Under the pieces are notes generated by a model, which saw nothing but the letters and a program-made list of their open reading frames with translations, searched no databases and was not told the DNA's origin. The position numbers were made by a program, and so were the translations under genes. A stretch of DNA of 64,000 bases from Pachypanchax playfairii. Its lineage: Eukaryota > Chordata > Actinopteri > Cyprinodontiformes > Aplocheilidae. How positions within the stretch are numbered: the first letter of the stretch is position 1; every line of letters starts with the position of its first letter. The DNA lies in NCBI GenBank assembly GCA_006937955.1, contig SSNP01000105.1:428646-492645 (forward strand). The letters are read 5' to 3'. Shown here in pieces: positions 26,290 through 37,346 of the stretch.

Positions 26290-27124
26290 ACATTTTAGTA
26301 ACAAATTCTTTATTACAACATTTCACGGCTTTCCATTTCTGGTAATGTTTGTGACAGAGTAACATGACTGCTGGGAATTTACAAAACTCCAAAGTTTGAT
26401 TAACAGTTCAAAGCTAAACACAGAATCAAATTACCACAACAATTTTCTCCTCTTTTGGAGACAAATCAGAGAGCTTGAACTACAAACATCCCCGAATTAC
26501 TCACAAAAAAGGGCCAAATACATGACAATTTAACCCCAAATAAAAAAAAGAAAGGTCCATTTGAACATCTCCCAGATCTAGATGGAATCCGTTACTCCAT
26601 GTGTACATTGAGGAAAAAAAAAAAAAAAAAAGTATCAATTTTGGGGCATTTACATTTTGGCCAGCTTACAAAACAAAGTTGTGCATTTCCGAAAATTAGA
26701 AGAATAAGCTTTGACGCCTCGGCTTTGGCGTACAAAAAGAAGCAGCCGTACAAGTGTCGGGTGGTGAAAGTGGTGGTGAGACGATGAGCTTCCTGGAACG
26801 CAGGCCACACCCCATCCCTCAATCTGCACGTCTAAGTTGGCAGTCAAGGTGGTGTTTCAGAGACGTGCTCGTTCAGAACCATCTTCTGCTGCTGTTCATA
26901 ACCCCCGCCGTCTCAAACACGTCGATAGAAATGACAAAGGTGGCAATCGGAGGACGGGGCCGACCGCCCTGACGGAAGCATCATCCGTCCACAGGCTGCG
27001 CAGCTCGGTTATCATTTCATAGTTTCGGTTACAGAGTTATACAGCTAAAAGAAGTGACTGAAAACAAGGCAATGCAGGAGGAGAGGGAGGGGGGTGTACA
27101 GTGCATGACAGGGAGGGAGAGGCT
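26290..27124 (-). other. tmsb4x: 3'UTR of the beta-thymosin gene
   Basis: The stop codon at 27125-27127 is followed by about 830 nt with no further coding signal, ending at an AATAAA on the minus strand (complement of 26309-26314). A homopolymer run (A on the plus strand, 26613-26630) lies inside. The cleavage point itself is inferred. Confidence 0.6.
26309..26314 (-). terminator. tmsb4x: Poly(A) signal AATAAA, tmsb4x
   Basis: This is the first AATAAA found downstream of the thymosin stop on the minus strand; cleavage is expected about 10-25 nt further, near 26290. Confidence 0.55.
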
Positions 27125-27333
27125 TCATGATGCTGCCTTCTCCTGTTCAATGGCTGTGGAAGACAAAAAGGAGTGATGAGTATCAAACGTGCACACAGAC
27201 AGCAGAATCCATCCACCAGACATGAGAACTTACTCTCTTTTGTTGGCAGGGGGTTCTTCTCCTGCGTCTCCGTCTTCTTCAGCTTGGACTTGTCAAAGCT
27301 GGTCACCTCAGAGATATCAGGCTTGTCGCTCAT
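27125..27333 (-). CDS. tmsb4x: Beta-thymosin (thymosin beta-4 family), complete
   Basis: Two coding exons join to 42 codons plus stop: 27234-27333 (100 nt, donor GAGA|GTAAGT) and 27125-27153 (29 nt, acceptor CCACAG). The product begins MSDKPDISEV, carries the actin-binding motif LKKTETQ (residues 19-25) and ends PTKETIEQEKAAS. Beta-thymosins bind monomeric actin one to one and keep it from polymerising, so they set the pool available for cell movement. Length is one or two residues shorter than human TMSB4X (44 with Met), whose tail ends GES instead of AAS. No signal peptide or membrane segment is present, as expected for a cytosolic peptide. The neighbouring prps2 and tceanc-like genes make tmsb4x the best orthology call, though beta-thymosin paralogues are hard to separate by sequence alone. 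Confidence 0.9.
27154..27233 (-). other. tmsb4x: tmsb4x last intron (80 bp)
   Basis: A very short GT-AG intron splitting a Thr codon (A|CC) within KETIEQ. Both splice sites match consensus and the joined frame ends exactly at the family's usual length. Confidence 0.8.
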
Positions 27334-27346
27334 GGTTGCAGTTAGT
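27234..27346 (-). other. tmsb4x: tmsb4x exon 2 (start codon exon)
   Basis: The acceptor CTTGCAG is the complement of 347-353 past 27000. Thirteen bases of 5'UTR (27334-27346) precede the ATG, and the donor GTAAGT is at 27228-27233. Confidence 0.8.
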
Positions 27347-28358
27347 CTGCAAGAAGTAAAACGCAATGGTTAAAATCTGCTGCAGGATTCACTGAAGCGC
27401 ATCAGCAGGTGGCTGATATCTGCATAAAACCACTTAATTCCGATCTTTGAACGTCAGTGACGCATCTGAGACTTGAGTCTGGTTTCTATCGGTGGGAAGG
27501 GCGTCGGCTCCAAATCTCAGCCAACGAAAATCATTTGTTCAGTCCAACTACAACCGCAGACTTCTTCTGCCCTGCAGAGCGCGCGGCTGTGTCCGCCTCC
27601 TTTTGTTCACCAGCGGCTCAGTTCAGTCAGATTTGACTAGCAACCATCTCCGTTAGACACGCGCGCACACACGCACAGCCCGGGGTGTCACACACACAAT
27701 GACACTGAAGGCAGATATTTACATAACAATGGGAGTTCCCATGCTGTGCACACCGACGAACAATAAAGACATAAGGAATGTCTGCATGACTTTCTTTTAG
27801 TTAAACAATTTTAAATTTAAGTGATAAAATGCTGATTTCAGGAATCCGCAGCTGTGCAACATCCGCAAAATCACTTGTCACGTCGTTTGGACGCAGTCTG
27901 AAGGAACCACCGCCCAGATTTTACGCTCCGCTTCTTCTGCTTTTACCTATAAATCCAAAGTTCAACTGCTTTGTTTCCTCCTCAAATTCGTGGTGAAATC
28001 CTGCTCGAAACGAAGCGTGCTCACAGGCATTTTTTTTTCCTTTTTTAAAATCACCGTTTTGGTTAACGAAACTGAGCGCGTGCAGCTAACAAAGGAAGCT
28101 AAACATGAGCGCGTGAGACAAAGAGCTAAAAACGTTTTTTTTTTTTTAACCACATTTTGTCCTTAAGAAAGAGTATACGAAACAAAAATAATCAACCGAA
28201 TACCAAACAAAATGCAGAGATAAAAACAATAATCTCCCGTTTTATCCAAATTCTTCTTCTGCATCTTCAACACATTCCAAAATTTAATCCCACAATTTTT
28301 CTTCCTTAAGGATGAAAGTAGAGAAATAGCTTTAAACAGCTCGATGAAAAGCGCTTAC

Positions 28359-28450
28359 CGAAGTGCTTGCTGACGGATGCAAAGTCTCTGATCACTGGTT
28401 TGCAGCAGGACTGGTGCGTCTTTGCGCAAGGCATAGATATAGTCAGAAAT
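28359..28450 (-). promoter_or_regulatory. tmsb4x: Probable non-coding exon 1 and core promoter of tmsb4x
   Basis: A consensus donor (CTTCG|GTAAGC, complement of 28351-28363) fits a 5'UTR exon spliced to the acceptor at 27347-27349, giving a 1.0-kb first intron. Beta-thymosin genes commonly have such a leader exon. The 5' limit is unknown; a weak TATA-like 'ctatatct' lies at about 28434-28441 on the minus strand, so the start site could be near 28410. Confidence 0.4.
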
Positions 28451-29144
28451 ATGCTAATAGCGTCTGACATCACAGGTTCCATCATCCGCGTCACTCTGCC
28501 GCCTGCTGGACAGGCAGAGAAACTGCATCCACATGGGAAACTCCATAAAAAACAGCCTCCTAAAACAAGGAACGTCTCATGTGGTTCGGATTAACTCGTA
28601 TTTTGTATCATGACACACTCACTTTAAATATATGAATTAGCAATATAAATGTAACTGTCTTTAATCAGAAAAACTCATGCTTATGTGCTCTTCCTCTTAA
28701 CTTTTTACCGTGTTAAATTACCGATTACCACATCATATATCTTGGGCGCCACCTGGTGGTCATTCAACATATTTCAGATTATTTTTTTACATCAAATTGA
28801 ATCACATGCAACTCATGTTTCTTTGACATGTAATTAAAAATTTTGATATATTTTGGGTGTTTTTTTTTTTATTTCATAAATACAATCCCATCTTTGTTTC
28901 TTATTACAAACCAAACTGTTGCATTATAAAACCCTCCCTTCCTTGTTGCCTGCCATCTGCTGCCAATCGATGTTTGGATTTTGCACCAGCTGGAAACCAT
29001 CTCCAATTGTTTATTCAAATTTTCATTTAAAGTATTAAATGTACCCCTTAAGGGAAACAATTTAAAATATGCATGTTAATTTATATGATGTTCACTAAAC
29101 AGTTTTGGTGGAAAGTTTTGACTAAAGGGTTTGAATAATAAGAA

Positions 29145-30068
29145 ATACACATATACAGAATTATTTATTCAGGAAGAAGAAAAGACAATCACAATCTGTA
29201 TGCAGATTTTAAATCTTTAATATTAAAAGAAACAGCTCTTTTGGATTATGCATTAAAACAAAAACTTATCACATTTTTTTGTAATTCCTGAGCCACTTTT
29301 CAGGTCAAATTAAAACCTGCCTTTACTGAAGAGAAGTGACCCGTTCCAGCTATAATAATGACACCACTTTAAAACAAATTAGGGTTTAAAACTTAAAACT
29401 ATAAAAAGTTTCAATCACTTTTCATGACCTTTGTAGAGCGTCGGTGAAGCATCCACTTCACCTCGTCTCGTTTTAAACACGTTCCTGCAACAAGGACGAA
29501 CGAGTCTGCAGCTTGTAGTAGCTCGCAAAATTAATTCAATTTTCTGTTTGTCGCCACATAAAGAAAATTAGAAAAAGCTATTGGTTTTTTAGACTTCTGC
29601 TGGGACCCTGATGACTGATGATGCCTCAACTATTCTAATCAAATCCGACTGTTAGACGTTAAAGGTTAAACTCTATCAGGAGCTGCTAATGCAAACGCTC
29701 GACAGAGTGAAGAAGAAGAAGTTGTTTTCATGTGGCAGAGACAAATACATCATCTCTAATGAATTTAAAGTCAAACAGACGTGATGTGATTTAATGGACC
29801 CTTTACTTAGAATGACCCTGGGGGTCACAGCTGCAGCTGAAACAGGAAGTAAACAGGAAACCAAAAGCTACTCATAAATATGAATTTCATAGGGAGGTGA
29901 CATTTCGCTGTGGCTGCTGGGAGAAAATGTCAGTGTTGATGTGTGTGTTCTTTAAAAAGAAAAAAAAGTCACATAGAATTTGGCCTTTTTGAGCCCTGCT
30001 GCAGCACGTGAGGCTGAAGTGCCAGTCGAGTGGACTCGTGGGAAAAAGGTGAAGGTTCCTGTTCGTCT
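29145..30068 (-). other. prps2: 3'UTR of prps2
   Basis: From the stop (30069-30071) the minus strand stays non-coding to the first AATAAA (complement of 29164-29169), which would give a 3'UTR of about 920 nt. Confidence 0.5.
29164..29169 (-). terminator. prps2: Candidate poly(A) signal AATAAA, prps2
   Basis: The complement of TTTATT in 'aattatttattcagg'. I saw no earlier AATAAA after the stop codon. Confidence 0.45.
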
Positions 30069-30161
30069 TCACAGAGGTACGTGGCTGAAGAGGTACGAGA
30101 CAGATTCACCGTTGTGGGTTCTTCTGATCGCCTCGGCCAGGATCATGGAAATGTCGATGAC
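30069..30161 (-). CDS. prps2: prps2 coding exon 7 (last)
   Basis: 93 nt, acceptor CCTCCAG, encoding VIDISMILAEAIRRTH through SHVPL and the stop TGA at 30069-30071. The C-terminus is invariant in vertebrate PRPS proteins. Confidence 0.92.
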   Translation of the reverse strand, partial: VIDISMILAEAIRRTHNGESVSYLFSHVPL

Positions 30162-33100
30162 CTGGAGGAAACAAGATAATGTTTAAATACTTCATGTAGA
30201 AAATTCCTGACGTGTTGCAGCAAAGAAACTGTGTCCAGCTCAGCGTTCAGCACCAACTGAAACTCTTTAAATGCTGATTTTCTGTTAAATTAAGTAAAAA
30301 AACCAAAAACTGAAACATTTCAGGTGTTTCATGAAGCAGGTTCTGCTAAAAATGAACAACTTAACTCAGATTTTAAGGAAACACTGAGAAAGAGAAGTGA
30401 GTGAAGCTGTGAGTCTGTTGCCATAGTAACAGTCTGAACTGAACCTGCTTGTTTATTTACATTAAATTCAGTTTCTATAAGCCCCTCCCACCTGACAGAT
30501 TATCGATTGCACATTCTTAAAAGGCTGATTGGTATCGAAGCAGATCGATTTTAGATCAGGAGAGTTTCTGCTGGACGGTCACAGTTCCAGTATCACACAC
30601 AGCGTCGTGCGTCACATCAGTATCTCTTAATGAATCTTCCTCTTTTCTACAGTTTAAAGCTCCATAAGTTCAATACAAATGATCATTTTAGTTTCTGGAA
30701 CATAATCCAACGTGTTCAAACAGAAACTACAGCTGAATTCATATCGTATCAGTCACAGTATCAGGTCTCCGTTATTTCATCTGACTCAAGGTGAAGATAC
30801 TCAGAACAGACTGAACTCAGTGAAAGCAGCTGTTAGTTTGTAGAAACACCTTGTTTGTTTTATCCAGAACATCCTGTATCTTTGTCCTGATGTAAACAAC
30901 AACAGCTCTCTGCAGTGGAGCTTTTCTCTTTTAATCACTTACTGATTTTATCAAATGATTAACACAAACACAAAACGAGTTCAGAACCTGAATCTTTGGA
31001 CACGCCTTCATCTTCTCCTCCTGTGGGATGGTGTTGGTCACCACCACGGCCTCGAATGGGGCGCTGTTGATGCGAGAAATGGCCGGACCGGAGAAGATGC
31101 CGTGTGTGAGGATGGCGTACACCTTTGTGGCGCCGGCATCGATTAACCTAAAGGACACGTGGAGACGGAGAAGCTTTACAACGAGCAGGAAGTCAGAGTA
31201 TTGCTACACACACACAGATCTGAGGATGCTCACTTGTCTGCGGCGTAGCAGATGGTGCCGCAGGTGTCGGCCATGTCGTCCACCATGATGGCCACGCGGT
31301 CCTTGACGTCCCCAACCAGAACCATCCGGTCCACTTCATTGGCCTTCTTCCTCTCTTTGTGGATGAGGGCGAAGTCCACGTTCAGACGGTCGGCGATGGA
31401 CGTCACGCTGCGCCAAAACAAAAGTTTCATCTTTAAACGCAAAAAAAAAAAATATCAAACTGTTTGTGCAAGTAGGAGAAAATCCCTCGTGTTGGATCAG
31501 CTGACTGCAGCGCTGCCTGACTTCTTGTTAATAGTCTCCAGTTTATCAAAAACCATGACCTTTGACCTGGTGTATCTTATCCTAGCCTCTTACCGCTTCG
31601 CTCCACCAGCATCTGGAGACACGATGATGCAATTCTTCCACTCAGGAATGTTTTCTTTGATCCACTGAAGGACAGCTGGCTCTGCGTACAGGTTGTCTAC
31701 TGCGATGTCAAAGAATCCCTGCAAGACAGAGAAAAAACAAAAAAGATAAAACAATAATAAACAAACACAAGGAGTCCGGCAATAAACCAATTAACTGTGG
31801 TTTAATAGTTTTACAGTCATGTTAGCGTGACGGCAGCAGCGTAATGACCTGGATCTGAGAGGCGTGCAGGTCCATAGTGATGATGTGGTCTGCCCCGGCC
31901 ACCGACAGCATGTTCGCCACCAGTTTGGCTGATATTGGCGCTCGACTCTGAAACAAAACCAAGATCCAGCAGCGTTTAGAGGAACCAGATCTGTAAAACA
32001 CTCTGTGCCACTGAGTTCATTTCAAATGCAAAATATCGGAACTTCCTAACGCACGCAGGTCGAACCGTATCTGCAACACTGTTAGTAGTATTATAACTCT
32101 AACAAAACAAAACATGCAGATGTTTGAATTAGGAAAACATCCTGCAGGTGAAACACTTGATGTTTTAAGGACTGACGACTCATCTGTGTTTGAACGAGCA
32201 CGAGCAGAAATCACAAAGTTAAATAAAAACCTGTTTGCTCAGCTTTAGTATTTAGGACCATATTTCCTGCAAAAGTCTCCTGAATCTGCAGAATGGACAC
32301 GGAACAAATTTTAACAGGATCTTCTGAGTAAACAAAGTATTTCATGACTAAACCTCACGGTAAACAACTCGCCCTGCAGCGCTACCTGGAACTGAAACCT
32401 GCAGCAGCTTGTCTCACCTTGTCCTTCTTGTCCTGCCGAGCGTAGGGGAAGCAGGGGATGACGGCGGTGACGCGGGACGCCGAGGCAATCTTGCAGGCGT
32501 TGATCATGATGAGCAGCTCCATCAGGTTGTCATTGATTTCGCCGCAGCCGCTCTGCACAATGTAGACGTCCTCACCGCGAACACTCTCTCCGATTTCCAC
32601 ACTGAACACAAAGTATTTCTTCAAGGTTATTTCAGTGATGCTTCACGTCTCTTTCATGCACATTAACAATATTAATAAATCTGCTTAACATACATGTAAT
32701 CGTCCCACTGTCTCTAACAACATACAACATGCAGATTTAACCACTAACATGAAATGTTGTGGTTAAAATGTATGTTTGCTCATCTGACAGATTTTGGCTA
32801 AAATGCACACAGCCTGACGTTAAATCCTTCAGCATGTCTCTGTAACATTCCTCTGCTGCAGATCAGCAGGTCGCCGACCTTAGTCATGTGACCACTGCAC
32901 ACAAACAGCAGCTGGGGGGAAATTTGGGCCCATCACAAGGCCTGTAAACCGCCAACACTGTAACTCAGGTAAAACCAGCCACTTCAGGTCGTTCTGTTGT
33001 GATGCTCCGTGTACATAATCAACTAATGATGGTTATTTTTATTTGGTTTGTTAAAACAAGGTTTTTCTTCCATCAACACTGATTCTATGATCTTCTTGAC

Positions 33101-35338
33101 TGTAGAATATAAATAGGTAAACCTTTAAACAGCCGTCCTGAGAGACGAGAACAGTAGATTACAATGGAACAAGCATCAAAGACATTTCTGGAGGGCATTT
33201 CAAGTTAAAAACCAACCCAGGTTTTGTGTAAACATTTTCTAAGAGAGTGTGTTAAATATCAAACAGAAGTCGTGGTGGTACAACACAAAACAAAAGAGCC
33301 CAATCAGGGAAATATGAACTATATCAGCTTATTTACTCTGTATCACACAAACTATTATGTTGTTGTGAGTTTATCCATATCTGTATGCATCTTATTTCAC
33401 CTTTTACAGAACTGTGAGATTTTAACCAGTTGTTTGGCTCTCTGCTCCATGCAACATGACTTTAGATGCAGAACGGACAAAAATTAATAAAGTGAGAAAT
33501 GATCCAGAGGAATTTCGTCCCTCTGCGATGGTCCTTGACCTCCGTGACTCACTTGGTAAAAGTAATGATGAAGCTGTGAAAGCAGCTGCTCTCACCTCCC
33601 TTTTACTGTGAGAAAATGAGAAAAATAATCTTTGTTTTGGACTTTCTGTCACGTAAACAGCTGCTTTCCCAGGAGAGAAACTTCAGGATGGATAATCCAA
33701 GTTTTCCCTGGATTTTATTTGAGCCATGAGCAGAACGTCATGAGCAAAAAGAGACTAAAAGAAGGATAAAGAAGTCCAGATGAAGTTAAATGTTGTTTGT
33801 TGGAGGAGAGTGAAATTATAAAACATGTTGTCCAGCAGAAGCTTCACGTTTTTAGTCAAAAAAATACATGTTAAAGTGGAAGCTGGAGTGGAAAAACACT
33901 GGCAGGATTAGTTTGTGGCCAGTTTGAAGCCTAAAGGTTGTCAATCATTCAGGGTCAAATAAGTCACATGACCGAAGTACCTGGTTCAAAGTCAGGCAGG
34001 AAAATAAATAAATAAAACAGTCAAACCTTTAAACACGGTTTCAGCTGATAATCAGCTCTGATAGTTCACAAACAGGCACAAATTATTTGCATGTGATTTA
34101 ACCAGGAGTTAAAACAGAAACACTGATAAATTCAATCGTAGGGTTCCACAAGAACTAATAAGGACCTCTGATGTCAGGTCTGACTTATTACTCTGCTCAT
34201 ACAGGCTCAAGTTGTCTTATTTTACAATACTGACGTGTTTAACGCTGATAAACATATCGAGACATAAAGAAGAAACGTAATGCACGTACAGCGTCCATTA
34301 TCGGACATCCCCATTAAACTGGGAAATGTATGTCTAAAAAAGTTCCTCAAAACACACGAACCAAATCCAATTTTCTATGTATGAAGGAAAGTGTTTTAGT
34401 TACGCTTTTGGTTAAAGGGTCTCGGGGTGTCACAGTAGGTCATTTCCGTGAGACAGTTTCAGTTTTTATGCTTGAAGTTCTGCTATAAAACGGACACGCT
34501 CTCTTACGACCTGCAGATATTCTGCATGATATTCCAACCCATTCTAAAAAACAGATTACATTGTGACGATAACTTAAGATAATGGAACATAAATGCGACC
34601 CAACAACTAACGTAACGAATAAAACTATTCATGAAGCTATACCCTTGAAACAAATATCTGGTTAATATTCATCACACATGAAGCAGAAATATACACAAAG
34701 GTTTAACTAAATAAATAAACCCTATAAAGGCCTTTGTCCGACAAAGGAAACATCAACATTAGCTTGTTAGCTTGTTGTGTTTACGTGTGGCTAGCTAATC
34801 ACATGCTTCCCGCTAATTGGTGGATCTCCTTCTTAACGATGCGCCGGTACACGAACCGCCTACAAATGAAAGGGAACAAAAGAGGAATTTACTTTAACGA
34901 ATAAGTCTGCAACAGTTCACATAAAACATTCACTAATATACAACAATGTTTACATTTCGAGCTTTGTATCAGAACTATACTTATGTCATCGGAGAATAGG
35001 GAACACCGCCTCCGCCGCTGGCTCTAAATCAGCTGTTCCGCTGCTTGAAATGGAGCGGATCCAATACCGTTAGCTCGAAGCTAAGCTAGCGGTAACACGT
35101 GATAACGAAACCGAGCCGTTAGCTCAACCCAAATAAAAACAAGCGTCACATTTTACATACTTAAAATGTTTTGAAAATACACGAAGGAGCGTGATATATA
35201 AATAAAATGCACTTACCATGTCTCCTGGTTGCTGAACTTTTTGGTTATCACCTTCCCGAGTTCCAACCCGAGCCGATCAGCCACTTTCTGGGACAGGTCG
35301 TGATGGGAGCTCCCGCTGAAAAGTACGATGTTCGGCAT
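30069..35338 (-). CDS. prps2: Ribose-phosphate pyrophosphokinase 2 (PRPP synthetase), complete
   Basis: Seven coding exons join without a break to 318 codons plus stop, the length of human PRPS1 and PRPS2: 35217-35338, 32418-32601, 31849-31947, 31594-31718, 31234-31407, 30988-31147, 30069-30161. The enzyme transfers pyrophosphate from ATP to ribose 5-phosphate, giving PRPP for purine, pyrimidine and NAD synthesis in the cytosol. Visible landmarks are the N-terminal MPNIVLFSGSS, the ATP-site region FPYARQDKKDKSRAPIS, the DLHASQIQGFFD segment, the catalytic flexible-loop region GGAKRVTSIADR, the PRPP-binding loop VDDMADTCGT and the C-terminal YLFSHVPL. PRPS2 rather than PRPS1 is favoured by MPNIVLFSG (PRPS1 has MPNIKIFSG), by AVLQWI and EWKNCIIVS, and by linkage to tmsb4x. 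A few positions (ASASR, LNVDF) are PRPS1-like, so a paralogue swap is not fully excluded. Confidence 0.93.
30988..31147 (-). CDS. prps2: prps2 coding exon 6
   Basis: 160 nt, acceptor CCTTTAG, donor CAG|GTTCTG (weaker than its neighbours). It encodes LIDAGATKVYAILTHG through MKACPKIQ. Confidence 0.9.
31234..31407 (-). CDS. prps2: prps2 coding exon 5
   Basis: 174 nt, acceptor GGCGCAG, donor AA|GTGAGC. It encodes VTSIADRLNVDFALI through VDDMADTCGT, the PRPP/ribose-phosphate binding loop. Confidence 0.92.
31594..31718 (-). CDS. prps2: prps2 coding exon 4
   Basis: 125 nt, acceptor CTTGCAG, donor CG|GTAAGA. It encodes GFFDIAVDNLYAEP through SPDAGGAKR. AVLQWI and EWKNCIIVS are the PRPS2-like signature. 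Confidence 0.92.
31849..31947 (-). CDS. prps2: prps2 coding exon 3
   Basis: 99 nt in phase 0, acceptor TTTCAG, donor CAG|GTCATT. It encodes SRAPISAKLVANM through MDLHASQIQ, with conserved catalytic-core histidines in GADHIITMDLHA. Confidence 0.92.
32418..32601 (-). CDS. prps2: prps2 coding exon 2
   Basis: 184 nt, acceptor GTGTTCAG, donor AAG|GTGAGA. It encodes VEIGESVRGEDVY through PYARQDKKDK, including residues of the ATP site. The split codon TG|T supplies Cys41, as in PRPS1 (human PRPS2 has Ser). Confidence 0.92.
32602..35216 (-). other. prps2: prps2 intron 1 (2.6 kb)
   Basis: A canonical GT-AG intron. Apart from the E-box near its 5' end and AT-rich sequence I see nothing notable inside. 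Confidence 0.8.
35217..35338 (-). CDS. prps2: prps2 coding exon 1
   Basis: 122 nt from the ATG (35336-35338) to donor TG|GTAAGT. It encodes MPNIVLFSGSSHHDLSQK through KKFSNQET. His13 stands where human has Gln (SSHQDLSQ). Confidence 0.92.
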
Positions 35339-35560
35339 CTCCAGACACAAAACAACCCGGTTCGGTTTGCTGTTGAAGACAAAACGAAGAAGAGCACCGG
35401 AGATATGAGGGTCTCCCCACTTGAGGGTGATGAAGATGGGGAAGAGCCTGCTAATGTAGCAGCTTTGACATGACGCTCCTGCAGCGCTGAAAGAGGAAGA
35501 GGAGGAAACAGCAGCTGAGGGGACGTTCCTGAAGCTCGTTGGACGAAGAGGAGCGTCAAA
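35339..35560 (-). promoter_or_regulatory. prps2: prps2 5'UTR and promoter region
   Basis: The CpG-containing sequence upstream of the ATG holds a 20-nt pure pyrimidine tract on the sense strand (35489-35508) and a seven-codon upstream ORF, ATG at 35469-35471 to TAG at 35451-35453. A CACGTG E-box lies inside intron 1 at 35096-35101. The transcription start is not visible, so whether the tract and upstream ORF are in the mRNA is inferred. Confidence 0.4.
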
Positions 35561-36793
35561 CTTTGTTTACTAAATTTACAGAATGAAAAATATTGATTTA
35601 AGTCTTTATTTTAATACTCAGAAGGTTATTAGCAGTAAAATAAACCTGATATTGCCGGTTAAAGTTGGTTTTATTGAGGTACATATCACGACTTTTCAAA
35701 ATAAAAGATTGGATTATATTTAAAAACCTTCTAATGAACAGTTATTTATTTATAATAAACACACCAGGCTGTTATTTTAAGTGGTTTATTAACTCTGTAT
35801 CCGTTAAAGCTTTTATTCATTTACTTATTTTATTTACGTCTGACTGTACATCAAGTTCATCATCTATAATTTTTTTAAAACACAAAATTGAAAGTTTCTT
35901 GGCAATCTCCTGATTTGTATTACATCCTTTGATAATATAATAAATCCAACTCATGTATTTATTTATTTGTATGCTAAAAATACAGTTTTAACCTATTATT
36001 TATTATTTTTTCATTGTTTTGAGATAATCTGACGTGCTAAATATCAGATTTGAAATAATAAATTATTATAATTATTATAAAACTAACATTTAAAATGGGC
36101 TCTTCATGTTTTTTTTTAAATTTTGATTCATTTTTTTTGTTGCTTCACAGAATAAATATTTACAAATATTTTTAAAAAATGTCATAGATTTTGAGTTTAC
36201 TACGGTCAATTAAAAATAAGGGGAGTCACCTGATAGGGGGTGTTTGGGATTTGCGTGAAACTCTTGTGATTCTGAGTTTAATAATTCGATTTTCCACTTT
36301 GAGGAAAGTCATCTGAGACTAAAGTCTCCCTGTTCATGTTTCAGTGGAGACATGTCCACATTCATTGCTGTCATGTGCAGAGAAGCTAGTTTTTACAGCT
36401 GTTATTGATATTTAAATCATCTTGCACTAACATGGACTTTAAGTGAAACCTGCAAAAAAATCCTCTGGTTTTTACATCAGCAGCCAGATAAACAGGAGCT
36501 TTAACATCCTGTTTACTGGGTGCGTATCAGCTGAATTGACTTCTTGTTATTGATGTGCACCACATTTCTCATTCCTGAGCCTTTTCAACTCTCATAAAGA
36601 AAGAAAAACCAACACACAAGACAAGAAGGTTTGTAATTTTCAGAAATATATTCTATAGAGGGTGTCAGAGATGAAATGTCCAAAGCGTAGGTCCCAAAGA
36701 ATAACAACATTTTTATCAATAGAGACAAACAGCCAACAAAAAAATAACTTTTTCAGTCCATTTACATGTAAACCAAGATTTGCTCTTGAGCCA

Positions 36794-36801
36794 CAGTGGT
36801 T
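36794..36801 (-). promoter_or_regulatory. hdac4: Candidate miR-140-5p target site in the hdac4 3'UTR
   Basis: The sense strand reads AACCACTG, complementary to the miR-140-5p seed. HDAC4 is an established miR-140 target in cartilage. It lies about 550 nt downstream of the miR-1 site in transcript order. Confidence 0.4.
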
Positions 36802-37159
36802 TTATATATATTTTTTAATACAACTGGCCGAAGTGGGTGTGACAATTAATCGACAATGCCCCTTTTTTTTCTTAAATGATATCAGATCTGTTTGTAGCTG
36901 GAAAAAATCTGTGAACATTCTTTGGGAGTCTTTTTTTTATAAAGTTGTGAATGTAGCAGAGGCTTTTTCAGGGCACATTTCTCTCAAACACAGTCCATAA
37001 GTGCTGAATTGTGTTGAAATTGGATTTTCAAAATATCAAATGCTTCTTCATGGGGTCATTTAAACAGTCATTTGAACCTTTTTGCCCAGAGAGAGAGAGA
37101 AAAGAGAAAAGAGAGAAGAAGAAAAAAAATCCTCTTCTTGTTTGGGGCTCTGGGGAGGT

Positions 37160-37165
37160 TTTATT
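37160..37165 (-). terminator. hdac4: Possible alternative poly(A) signal, hdac4
   Basis: AATAAA on the minus strand between the candidate miR-1 and miR-140 sites. Use of this site would keep the first and lose the second. Confidence 0.3.
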
Positions 37166-37338
37166 TTGAAGTCCTCCAGTGTTCTTCTGTTGTGCAAATA
37201 CATTTTTATACTTGTTAAATAGACAAGCAGGCATGCTGACTCACAAACCATGCAAAGAGTTAAAGTTGGTGCGAGCAGACAGCAAAAAATTTACAAAAAA
37301 GTCACTTTAAAAAAAAAGCCAAACTAACAAACAACAAG

Positions 37339-37346
37339 TGGAATGT
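37339..37346 (-). promoter_or_regulatory. hdac4: Candidate miR-1/miR-206 target site in the hdac4 3'UTR
   Basis: The sense strand reads ACATTCCA, a full 8-mer match to the miR-1/206 seed. HDAC4 mRNA is an established target of miR-1 and miR-206 in muscle. Function here is inferred. Confidence 0.45.

Noticed and set aside
35248..35559. A 103-codon minus-strand frame over the prps2 start
   Set aside because: It is in a different frame from the conserved MPNIVLFSG reading, which begins at 35338.
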